Source: an uncultured Prevotellaceae bacterium (GTDB taxonomy: Bacteria; Bacteroidota; Bacteroidia; Bacteroidales; Muribaculaceae). Taken from it: DNA of 5,956 nucleotides. This document shows, in pieces, positions 1 through 5,130 of this stretch (positions are counted from its first letter, which is position 1; each line of letters begins with the position of its first letter). Under the pieces are notes generated by a model. The model saw only the letters and a list, made by a program, of their open reading frames with translations. It had not been told where the DNA came from and searched no databases. Position numbers and translations under genes: made by a program. The DNA is taken from assembly GCA_945983195.1 (NCBI GenBank), contig CAMFSS010000151.1, positions 1 through 5,956 on the forward strand, written 5' to 3'.

Positions 1-708
1 TGCTGGACAAACGGGGCCCACACCATCCATGTCCAGGCGTCCTATAACGAAACATTCCCGGCGGCACTGGCGGATGAAGACACGGTTCCCTACGGCAGCG
101 CTCAGGTACAGATGGATCAGCCGATGCTGACCCTGTCGGGAGACCTTGTTTCCTACGGAGACCGCAAGCTGATGGACCTGACCATCACCAATGAATCCAC
201 AGTACCGGTGAAGTTCGCTGATCTCAAGCTGATGCAGATCGCCTATGATGGGGACGGTGAACCGGATTCCAGCGAAACACCCCAGCTCGTGCTGGATTTC
301 TCCGCACTGGGCAGCGACAGGCAGCTGACAGACAGCAACGACCTGGGCGACAATCAATGGAGCGAGCATAGATACACAACCACGCTGGATGTGACGGCAG
401 CCATGGCAGACCACCGCTATCTGCTGCTGTACCTCACCACCGATGCGGATGGCGGCACCGACAGCGTAACAGCCCATGGCACCCTGATGCTGGAAAACCC
501 GGACAAGGACCCGGCCTTCCAGCACATCGGCACCGAGGTGGCCCGCCCCCTCACCGGCACCACTGCCGGAGATAAGGGTCTGATTCAGGGCGCCTCCACC
601 GCCCTGACCGCGGCCGCGGCGGCCGGGATCCGGGGTGCGGGCGGGGGGGCCGGGCTCTGGTCTCCGCGGCCCCCTGGGGGCGCCGCGAACTGCGGCCGCG
701 GAGCGTGA
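1..708 (+). CDS. C-terminal part of an unnamed secreted/surface beta-sandwich protein (5' partial)
   Basis: The frame is open from base 1, so the start lies outside the window; the ATG at 112 is internal. Residues read from base 1 begin CWTNGAHTIHVQA, which looks like the last strands of an Ig-like domain. They continue into a second beta-sandwich with a stretch (LMDLTITNESTVPVKFADLKL) resembling CARDB-type adhesion domains, where a conserved Asn sits between strands. After about base 480 comes a Pro/Gly/Thr-rich linker and an Ala-rich run near 590-620 that could be the start of a C-terminal membrane anchor. From about 605 the DNA becomes almost pure G+C and the translation turns into low-complexity Gly/Pro/Arg, so the nominal stop at 706-708 is probably not the true end. 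G+C is about 57-62% in the lines I counted. The style (LTITNES, DGDGEPDSS) suggests a Clostridia extracellular protein rather than a Bacteroidales one. I recognise no named family; the function is unknown, perhaps adhesion. Confidence 0.5.
   Translation, partial: CWTNGAHTIHVQASYNETFPAALADEDTVPYGSAQVQMDQPMLTLSGDLVSYGDRKLMDLTITNESTVPVKFADLKLMQIAYDGDGEPDSSETPQLVLDFSALGSDRQLTDSNDLGDNQWSEHRYTTTLDVTAAMADHRYLLLYLTTDADGGTDSVTAHGTLMLENPDKDPAFQHIGTEVARPLTGTTAGDKGLIQGASTALTAAAAAGIRGAGGGAGLWSPRPPGGAANCGRGA
605..700. other. Ultra-GC junction, probable chimeric or miscalled join
   Basis: Only 13 of the 100 bases from 601 to 700 are A or T, against roughly 40-60% elsewhere. The stretch holds a run of seven G (643-649), two NotI 8-mers (610-617 and 692-699) and a BamHI hexamer (626-631). 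Upstream is a surface-protein gene with no link to tRNA modification. Downstream a methyltransferase is already in mid-domain. I read this as the seam between two unrelated sequences, with base calls skewed to G/C. A real GC-rich linker or a cloning adaptor remains possible. Confidence 0.6.
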
Positions 709-1279
709 TGCTGTGGAAATAGACTCTGAAGCCTGCCAGGAGGCACGACAGAATTTTGAGGCATCGCCATGGAGCGGGCGGCTGAAGGTGATACAGGGAG
801 ATTTCATAGAGATGGCTGCTGAAGCCTCAGAGAGTGGCTCATGCGGCTATTCATGCGGCTCATTGGGAGTGGGGGAGTATGACCTGATAGTGTCGAATCC
901 GCCGTATTTCACCGAGGACACCACATCGGGCGACCGCAGGCGTGCTACGGCACGGCACACGAGTGTGGCACTCACTTATAGTGCGTTGATCAAGGGTGCG
1001 TGCCGATTGCTTGCCGAAGAAGGCAGGCTTTGCCTCATCAGCCCGGTGGAGCGCGAGGCGGAAATAGTGGCGGCATCGGCAGCGTGCGGCATGAGAGTGG
1101 CAAGAAAACTTACCGTGTATCCAAAGCCGGGAGCGGCGGCAAAACGCATCATGTGGGAACTTGGCAGAACGGGCGACTTTGAGGCACAGGAGGGCGAATT
1201 GACGATTGAAACCGTAGTGCACAACGACTATACTCCCGACTACATTGCCCTAACACGTGACTTCTACCTGAAGATGTGA
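635..1279 (+). CDS. trmN6: tRNA1(Val) (adenine37-N6)-methyltransferase, N-terminally truncated
   Basis: TrmN6 (YfiC in E. coli) is a cytoplasmic SAM-dependent enzyme that methylates N6 of adenine 37, next to the anticodon of tRNA1(Val). The call rests on three stretches. DAVEID (residues 25-30, counted from a nominal GTG at 635) is the acidic SAM-ribose motif. DLIVSNPPY (83-91) carries the NPPY catalytic motif of N6-adenine methyltransferases. The C-terminal YIALTRDFYLKM closely parallels the E. coli ending YTALTQAFYLFM. About 35-40 residues are missing compared with E. coli, including the segment before motif I. Motif I itself appears as GSGLRGPLGAPR, spaced exactly as GSGLLALMLAQR in E. coli, but with hydrophobic residues turned to Arg, Pro or Gly. 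The GTG start is therefore nominal; the frame closes at the stop 605-607. An extra loop (about 61-80) holds a duplicated SCG(Y/S) unit. As written the protein would lack a working SAM pocket; the native gene is probably intact. The family call is firm; the 5' end is not. Confidence 0.85.
   Translation: MRAGGPGSGLRGPLGAPRTAAAERDAVEIDSEACQEARQNFEASPWSGRLKVIQGDFIEMAAEASESGSCGYSCGSLGVGEYDLIVSNPPYFTEDTTSGDRRRATARHTSVALTYSALIKGACRLLAEEGRLCLISPVEREAEIVAASAACGMRVARKLTVYPKPGAAAKRIMWELGRTGDFEAQEGELTIETVVHNDYTPDYIALTRDFYLKM
839..862 (+). repeat. 12-bp tandem duplication inside trmN6
   Basis: TCATGCGGCTAT (839-850) is followed directly by TCATGCGGCTCA (851-862), 10 of 12 bases identical. It is in frame and gives SCGY-SCGS in the loop before the NPPY motif. 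E. coli TrmN6 has a much shorter loop here, so this looks like a local slippage expansion in a tolerant surface loop. Confidence 0.7.
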
Positions 1280-1468
1280 AGAATCAGGCAAAAAATGCGC
1301 AAAAATTTCAAATATATTACTTTTTAATGCTAAAAAGGGTGGGCGCCATGACGAGAAGCACAATGCCAAGAATGTGGCTGACGGCACAATCCGCGTACCC
1401 AACCAAGGCGACTGGGCAGCCGACAGTCATGTGACCTTCCGGGGGCTAAAGGACAGATGCAAAATAAT
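1280..1468. other. Spacer between convergent genes with an orphan coding-like stretch
   Basis: Bases 1280-1337 are AT-rich, as expected after a gene. From about 1338 to 1484 the + strand (frame starting 1338) has codon usage like a real gene (mostly C or G at third positions). It reads GGRHDEKHNAKNVADGTIRV and on to a TGA at 1485-1487, which lies inside the terminator hairpin. No plausible start precedes it. I do not recognise the peptide. It could be the tail of a decayed or transferred gene, or a second assembly seam. Other frames offer only a 35-codon + ORF (1327-1434) and a 38-aa - ORF (1317-1430), neither convincing. Confidence 0.35.
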
Positions 1469-1505
1469 GGGAGGCTACGCCGCTTGATTCAGCGCGTAGC
1501 CTCCC
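1469..1505 (-). terminator. Intrinsic terminator of the secreted-protein operon
   Basis: GGGAGGCTACGC (1469-1480) pairs perfectly with GCGTAGCCTCCC (1494-1505), a 12-bp GC-rich stem; three more pairs can form inside after one bulged C. On the - strand the stem is followed by ATTATTTT. It lies 26 bp past the stop of the 416-aa gene. On the + strand the tail is TGCTATTTTATT, so it may also stop read-through from trmN6. Confidence 0.8.
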
Positions 1506-1531
1506 TGCTATTTTATTCCTTGTGGAAGTGT

Positions 1532-2782
1532 TTACTTCTTGATGAGGCGAAGCTCAGTGTTCTTGGTCATGAACGGAGCACCTACGTTGAGCTTTCCTGC
1601 CGGAGTTTTCACCTCAGTGAGTTTGGTGTAAATCTTCTTTGAAGCAGGAGCACTCTCAGTGAGTGTGTAATCGCTGATTGCATCAGCACTGCCGGTGTAG
1701 TTGAAAGTGAAATGTTTGCCATTCTCAGTTTCAATGTCACCTACAAAAGTGATTTTGTTTCCTTCGACTGAAACATTGACAGTACCGCCGGTTGCAAATC
1801 CGTATTTGTTGACCTGGTAACCATTCTCGTCGTAGAATGACAAATTGGTACCCATTGGGAACATCATGCCATAATATTCGTAGAGTGTGCCTGAGAGGAA
1901 TTTGCCCGGCTCGTATGGACCATTAATCACATCAGCTATTTCGTATTCACCGGCAATCTTGCTTATATCCATGTGCTGAGTATACTCGGTGAGCAGGCTC
2001 AAGTTGACAACCTCACCGGCACCAACTACATAGCCATCTTCATCAATCGGAGTGTTGAACAATGCCAGTGTGTACATGCCATAAGTGCCGTAGTAGTCGG
2101 TCTCGTAGCGACCACCCATACCATTTACTTCGATATTCATGTCATCTGAAAGCATTTTGTAAGCCTTCGGGTCCTGATTGTCGTATTCAACTGTGCCATT
2201 GTAGGTGATGTGAATGTTCTGGACGTTTCCAAGAAGCTCAACAGGCTCAGCAAAGCCGCCCTTGAAGTCGAATGAAGCAGTTCCGTCGGCAGCATACGAT
2301 ACATTCAATGCACCGTGGCTCATAGGAATCTGATAGCCTTGAGGCACACCATCTTCAAATCCGGTGCACAACAGAACACAGAACCAAGAGTCGCCCAAAT
2401 AGAGTGAGTAGTCTTCAAAAGACTTGTTTGCCTCGTATCTGCCGGCAGCAAGGTTGCAGTTTACAGCACTGTTGACAGGGTTAGGGGCGATAGGATATAC
2501 GCGGAGAACCATTTGTCCAACCTCAGTGGGCAGACCAGCATTCATAGGCTTGTCGCTGAAACGGAGTACATACTGGCGGCTACCGTAGAAGATAGAAGTA
2601 GCGTATGCAGCTTCCTGCTCAAAATCGTAAGTAACAGGGTCGGTGAATGTGATAGAATCGAGCTGGCTGTATTCGATCTCTTTCACTTCACCCGCCTTGA
2701 GGAGGATAAGGGCACTGCGAGATTGTGCAAATCCTATAGTAGAAGCAAGCAACATGGCTGCCAAAAGTAAATTCTTCTTCAT
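1532..2782 (-). CDS. Secreted 416-aa protein with internal beta repeats, function unknown
   Basis: Residues 1-20 (MKKNLLLAAMLLASTIGFAQ) are a typical Bacteroidetes Sec signal peptide ending in FAQ, with no lipobox Cys, so the mature protein is soluble in the periplasm or exported. Residues 24-46 (ALILLKAGEVKEIEYSQLDSITF) form a strand-turn-strand ending in LDSITF, a motif also seen twice in the neighbouring gene. The rest is beta-rich, with three G(R/E)YE starts at 114, 224 and 278. The first and third repeats each lead to an aligned strand pair: SHGALNVSY...SFDF (155-173), then IHITYNGTV (190-198), against TGGTVNVSV...ITFVGD (331-349), then FTFNYTGSA (358-366). The C-terminus (NTELRLIKK) is not a clear T9SS tail. 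The start is the ATG at 2782; the leader just before it is AT-rich with no Shine-Dalgarno, as usual in this phylum. It is second in an operon, 51 bp after the 161-aa gene, and ends at a strong terminator. I know no family name; a binding or surface-associated role is only inference. Confidence 0.75.
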   Translation of the reverse strand: MKKNLLLAAMLLASTIGFAQSRSALILLKAGEVKEIEYSQLDSITFTDPVTYDFEQEAAYATSIFYGSRQYVLRFSDKPMNAGLPTEVGQMVLRVYPIAPNPVNSAVNCNLAAGRYEANKSFEDYSLYLGDSWFCVLLCTGFEDGVPQGYQIPMSHGALNVSYAADGTASFDFKGGFAEPVELLGNVQNIHITYNGTVEYDNQDPKAYKMLSDDMNIEVNGMGGRYETDYYGTYGMYTLALFNTPIDEDGYVVGAGEVVNLSLLTEYTQHMDISKIAGEYEIADVINGPYEPGKFLSGTLYEYYGMMFPMGTNLSFYDENGYQVNKYGFATGGTVNVSVEGNKITFVGDIETENGKHFTFNYTGSADAISDYTLTESAPASKKIYTKLTEVKTPAGKLNVGAPFMTKNTELRLIKK

Positions 2783-2833
2783 GATTGATGATGTTTTTTG
2801 TTTGTAATAAAAAATTAGTTGATAAATGAGAGA

Positions 2834-3319
2834 TTATTTCTTGATTTTTGCAGTCTTGTTTCCGATTCTGACTACATAGATTCCGCTTGGCAATGCCGAA
2901 ATGTCGACCTGCTGTCCGCACCACTTGTCGTTACGCTGCACAAGGGCACCATTAGTTCCAAAAATCTCAAGGCGTGTAGCGTCGGTGCTGTCCCAACCTT
3001 TAACCATAAGGCTGTTGCCGTCGCGCGGCACAAAAACTGTGATTTTCGACACTTTGTCGGTCTTTAGAGCTTCAACAGCCGAAGGAGTTCCTTCACCGAA
3101 CACGATTGACTTGATTTCGTCGATAGCATAGGTGGTTCCTTCGGAGTCGCTGCTGACGATGTTGAGTGCACTATCATCAAAAGCGATTTTTGTGATAGCA
3201 TCAACATCATAGCCGGTAGATCCCCCAGATGTCGTCGTTACAGTCACCACATCGGTAGCAAACGCACCGCTTGAAAACAGCAACGACGAGGTTAATGCGA
3301 TTAGTTGATTCTTTTTCAT
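2834..3319 (-). CDS. Small secreted protein with T9SS type A-like C-terminal sorting domain
   Basis: This 161-aa protein has a signal peptide at 1-21 (cleavage near AFA|T). It then has two copies of a short beta-hairpin ending in an I-x-x-I-x-F strand: VDAITKIAF (39-47) and IDEIKSIVF (66-74). Residues about 88-161 fit the type IX secretion C-terminal domain pattern: a strand with LEIFGTNGALVQ (117-128), then VDISALPSGIYVVRIG (138-153) and a basic tail ending KIKK. In organisms with a complete T9SS this tail directs transfer across the outer membrane and is cut off. In many Bacteroidales such tails occur where the system is unproven, so export is inference. The body between signal and tail is only about 65 residues and holds no enzyme domain. 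It is first in the operon, with its own consensus promoter at 3358-3388, and precedes the 416-aa gene, which carries the same hairpin motif; a joint role is plausible. Confidence 0.75.
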   Translation of the reverse strand: MKKNQLIALTSSLLFSSGAFATDVVTVTTTSGGSTGYDVDAITKIAFDDSALNIVSSDSEGTTYAIDEIKSIVFGEGTPSAVEALKTDKVSKITVFVPRDGNSLMVKGWDSTDATRLEIFGTNGALVQRNDKWCGQQVDISALPSGIYVVRIGNKTAKIKK

Positions 3320-3357
3320 AAAATTTTTGTTAGTTATTTATTTAGTTAAATCGGTTG

Positions 3358-3388
3358 CAAATATATGTACAAAAATTCAATAAACAAA
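3358..3388 (-). promoter_or_regulatory. Bacteroidetes sigma-ABfr-type promoter of the secreted-protein operon
   Basis: On the - strand, TTTG (3388-3385) is followed after exactly 19 bp by TATATTTG (3365-3358), a perfect match to the Bacteroidetes -33/-7 consensus (TTTG, then TAnnTTTG). Transcription would begin near 3351, leaving an AT-rich leader of about 30 nt before the ATG at 3319. Confidence 0.8.
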
Positions 3389-3506
3389 AGAAAAAGTGAG
3401 AAAAATGGAAACGGTAGGGGTGAAAAGTGACAAATTGACATTGATTTTGCGCTGTTTCTGTCGATTTGAAACTTGGTGCGAGTGAGCTCGATTTGGTAGA
3501 AGCAGG

Positions 3507-3539
3507 AAAAGCGGCAGCTCCGTATGAACTGCCGCTTTT
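3507..3539 (-). terminator. Bidirectional rho-independent terminator after rpoZ
   Basis: AAAAGCGGCAG (3507-3517) pairs with CTGCCGCTTTT (3529-3539) around an 11-nt loop. The core is a 7-bp GC-rich stem flanked by an A-tract and a T-tract, so it works in either direction on paper. It lies about 110 bp past the rpoZ stop on the - strand, and nothing convincing reads into it from the other side. Confidence 0.8.
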
Positions 3540-3550
3540 TAGCGTTATTA

Positions 3551-3626
3551 GGTGAAACTTGACCTATTCGAATGCTTCGCTGCTTGGCAATATGCCTACT
3601 ATGGCAGGCGAATTTCAGGTTTCACC
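3551..3626. repeat. 76-bp palindromic element with 12-bp terminal inverted repeats
   Basis: GGTGAAACTTGA (3551-3562) pairs with TCAGGTTTCACC (3615-3626) over 12 bp, with one G-T wobble. Inside, ATTCG (3566-3570) can pair with CGAAT (3609-3613), and CTGC (3580-3583) with GCAG (3604-3607). GGCA (3586-3589) pairs with TGCC (3593-3596) around a 3-nt loop. The result is a long, nested, mostly closed fold. It starts 21 bp past the rpoZ stop. It could be a structured 3' UTR, a small RNA or a miniature mobile palindrome; the sequence alone does not decide. Confidence 0.6.
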
Positions 3627-3647
3627 GTAGGGGTGGGAAAAGGGAGA

Positions 3648-3983
3648 TTATAGGTTGTTCTCCTTCTCTTTGGCGAGGTTGCGATATACGAGCTTGTGGT
3701 CCTCGTACTCCTGTGTAGCAATAAGAACAGGCTTTGGCAATTTCTCGTAGTAGCGGGAAATTTCAATCTGCTCGCGGTTCTCAGAGATTTCCTCCAGGTT
3801 GTCGTTCATCGAAGCAAACTCCTGGAGCTTTTTCTCAAGGTCGTGCTTCATTTCAACGGCAATCTGGTTTGCGCGCTTGGCAATGATACACACAGTTTCA
3901 TACACATTACCGGTTTCCTCCGACAACTTAATCATGTCGCGAGTGACAGTGTTGAGCGGTGCGTTTGATTTCTTGTAGTCCAT
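3648..3983 (-). CDS. rpoZ: DNA-directed RNA polymerase omega subunit, Bacteroidetes type
   Basis: Omega is a small non-catalytic subunit that wraps the C-terminal part of beta-prime and helps assemble RNA polymerase. This 111-aa protein matches the Bacteroidetes version as I recall it along its length. It opens MDYKKSNAP, has VTRDMIKLSEETGNVYETV (13-31), the core IIAKRANQI (33-41) that corresponds to the conserved omega helix, then QIEISRYYEKLPKP (72-85). Length is normal for this group. The start ATG at 3983 is supported by the conserved MDYKK opening. AGGAG at 4000-3996 is a rare Shine-Dalgarno-like stretch, but its 12-nt spacing is longer than ideal. It follows bamD by 47 bp in the same direction and is probably co-transcribed from the promoter at 4859-4889. 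A 76-bp palindrome and a terminator follow, so this looks like the end of the transcript. Confidence 0.9.
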   Translation of the reverse strand: MDYKKSNAPLNTVTRDMIKLSEETGNVYETVCIIAKRANQIAVEMKHDLEKKLQEFASMNDNLEEISENREQIEISRYYEKLPKPVLIATQEYEDHKLVYRNLAKEKENNL

Positions 3984-4002
3984 CTTTCAATTAATCTCCT
4001 CT

Positions 4003-4034
4003 TATATATTAAAAATTACACGTGTATATATTAA
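4003..4034. repeat. Direct repeat TATATATTAA flanking a TACACGTGTA palindrome
   Basis: TATATATTAA occurs at 4003-4012 and 4025-4034, 22 bp apart. Between and partly overlapping them is the perfect 10-bp palindrome TACACGTGTA (4017-4026). The set sits in the bamD-rpoZ gap and the second copy includes the bamD stop codon. It could be a protein-binding site or chance in AT-rich DNA. Confidence 0.4.
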
Positions 4035-4834
4035 TCTTTCACATATTTGCTTGCAATCTTGAAGATGTTGTCGGCCTCTTCGCGATTATCGCTTTCGGGA
4101 TAGTCATTGATGAATGAGTAATACTCATCAATAACGTCGCGGAAGCGTTCTACCTTCTTCTCTTCGACGCTTTGTGCAGCCTCTTGGTAGCGAGCCTTCA
4201 AGATAAGCATTTCGAGCTGTTCCTTATATTTGCTGTAAGGATAGTCCTTGATTGCATTTTTTGCAACGATTACAGCCGACTCATAGTTGTTGCCGAGATA
4301 GTTGCCCAGGTTGTAATAGAGCTGAGCATTCTGTAGCTCCTTGAAGAAGAGTTTGTCTTGAAGCTCAAAGATTGCATTCTGGGCAATCGACACCTTGTCG
4401 CTTTTAGGGAAATAGTCGAGGAAGCCCTGAAGTTCCTCAATAGCCTTGTAGGTGTCGGTCTGGTCGAGCTGCGACTCAGGTGAGTCGAGGTAGTAACCGT
4501 ATCCGGCATAGAATCGGGCAAGCTCGGTGTACTGTCCTTTCGGATAATTCACATAGTAGGATTTGAAGTAGGCACCTGAATTGATGTAGTCCTTGTTTTC
4601 GTAGTAGCTTAGAGCGAGCAGATAGAGCGATTCCTCGGCTTTGTCGGTACCCTTGAACACGGGGATAAGGTCGGTGAGAATAGTGTAGGCCTGTGCATAC
4701 TTACGCTTCTCAAAAGCTTTCTTGGCGTATTCAAATTTATAGTTGTAGTCAGTGCTCTTGAGCACCTTGTTGTATTCGCTGCAACTTGACAGTATCACCG
4801 ACGCGATGAGGATAATAAGAAAACGTTGTGCCAT
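4031..4834 (-). CDS. bamD: Outer-membrane protein assembly factor BamD (lipoprotein)
   Basis: BamD is the essential TPR lipoprotein of the BAM complex, which with BamA folds beta-barrel proteins into the outer membrane from the periplasmic side. The 267-aa protein has a lipoprotein signal with lipobox LSSC, acylated at Cys18. Its mature start SEYNKVLKSTDYNYKFEYAK is typical of Bacteroidetes BamD. Helical TPR-type pairs follow with repeated patterns such as YAQAYTILTDLIPVFKG, SLYLLALSYYENKDY, YKAIEELQGFLDYFPKS and VIDEYYSFINDYPESDN. The open frame extends to a TTG at 4861, but that codon lies inside the promoter -7 box and cannot be translated from that promoter. ATG 4834 (MAQRF) gives an 18-residue signal up to the Cys; ATG 4843 (MDF) is the alternative and changes only the signal. 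It heads a transcript with rpoZ downstream and is divergent from a lipoprotein gene. Confidence 0.9.
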   Translation of the reverse strand: MAQRFLIILIASVILSSCSEYNKVLKSTDYNYKFEYAKKAFEKRKYAQAYTILTDLIPVFKGTDKAEESLYLLALSYYENKDYINSGAYFKSYYVNYPKGQYTELARFYAGYGYYLDSPESQLDQTDTYKAIEELQGFLDYFPKSDKVSIAQNAIFELQDKLFFKELQNAQLYYNLGNYLGNNYESAVIVAKNAIKDYPYSKYKEQLEMLILKARYQEAAQSVEEKKVERFRDVIDEYYSFINDYPESDNREEADNIFKIASKYVKD

Positions 4835-4858
4835 AAAATCCATTTTACATTCAGTGTG

Positions 4859-4889
4859 CAAAGTTACGGATTAATCCTAATATGGCAAA
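4859..4889 (-). promoter_or_regulatory. Bacteroidetes consensus promoter of bamD-rpoZ
   Basis: On the - strand TTTG (4889-4886) is followed after exactly 19 bp by TAACTTTG (4866-4859), again a perfect TTTG/TAnnTTTG match. Transcription would start near 4852, giving a leader of only about 18 nt to ATG 4834 or about 9 nt to ATG 4843. The box overlaps the apparent TTG start at 4861 and so rules it out. Confidence 0.8.
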
Positions 4890-5130
4890 ATGCTGAGTGA
4901 AAAATAATGCTAATCATTTACGAATTATTGTAATAAAAAAGCTGAAACCGGGCTTTTGAATGCAATATTTCATATTTTGGCAAATTTTCTGAAACATTTG
5001 TCATAAATATCGGATAAATAGAGTAACTATAAAAGAAAGAATCGCTCTCCAGCACACATACCCAAAAACACCGAAGAGAGCAAAAATATACACAATGAAT
5101 ATGTAAACCCTAAAGAAAAAACGAATTGTT
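4890..5130. other. Divergent intergenic region and + strand leader
   Basis: This AT-rich stretch separates bamD (-) from the lipoprotein gene (+). I found no perfect + strand consensus promoter. The best partial candidate is TTTG at 4997-5000 with TAACTATA at 5024-5031, poor in both spacing and match. GCTCTC (5044-5049) can pair with GAGAGC (5076-5081) to form a weak leader hairpin. A small A/T-flanked hairpin (AAAAGC, 4937-4942, with GCTTTT, 4952-4957) has an unclear role. The last bases before ATG 5131 show no Shine-Dalgarno. Confidence 0.5.

Larger units (their letters stand above)
3389..3647. other. Intergenic region between rpoZ and the secreted-protein operon
   Basis: With the promoter and leader at 3320-3388 this makes a gene-free stretch of 328 bp. 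It contains a bidirectional hairpin terminator (3507-3539) and a 76-bp palindromic element (3551-3626), listed separately. TGAAACTTG occurs at 3467-3475 and again inside the element at 3553-3561. A 26-codon + ORF (3405-3485) has no sign of being translated. I see nothing else in it. Confidence 0.6.

Noticed and set aside
610..699. Two NotI sites and a BamHI site as a cloning adaptor.
   Set aside because: The second NotI site lies within codons (ACT GCG GCC GCG GAG) that fit TrmN6 in phase, and such sites are expected in 87% G+C DNA. Not excluded, but weaker than the miscall explanation.
860..1224. Long - strand ORFs opposite trmN6.
   Set aside because: They are shadows of the NPPY-containing methyltransferase and show no domain of their own.
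1317..1434. Small ORFs: 35 codons on + (1327-1434) and 38 aa on - (1317-1430).
   Set aside because: Neither has a promoter or recognisable product; the codon pattern favours the overlapping + frame that starts at 1338.
3405..3485. A 26-codon + strand ORF upstream of the terminator.
   Set aside because: No promoter or ribosome site, ordinary composition and no recognisable peptide; chance is enough.
3551..3626. A tRNA gene, since the element is 76 nt with paired ends.
   Set aside because: The end stem is 12 bp, not 7. There is no D-arm, anticodon arm or TTCGA-type T-loop in the right place on either strand.
4935..4957. A terminator hairpin (AAAAGC with GCTTTT) between bamD and the lipoprotein gene.
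   Set aside because: The stem is only 6 bp and mostly A-T, and it lies between two divergent starts where no transcript needs ending.
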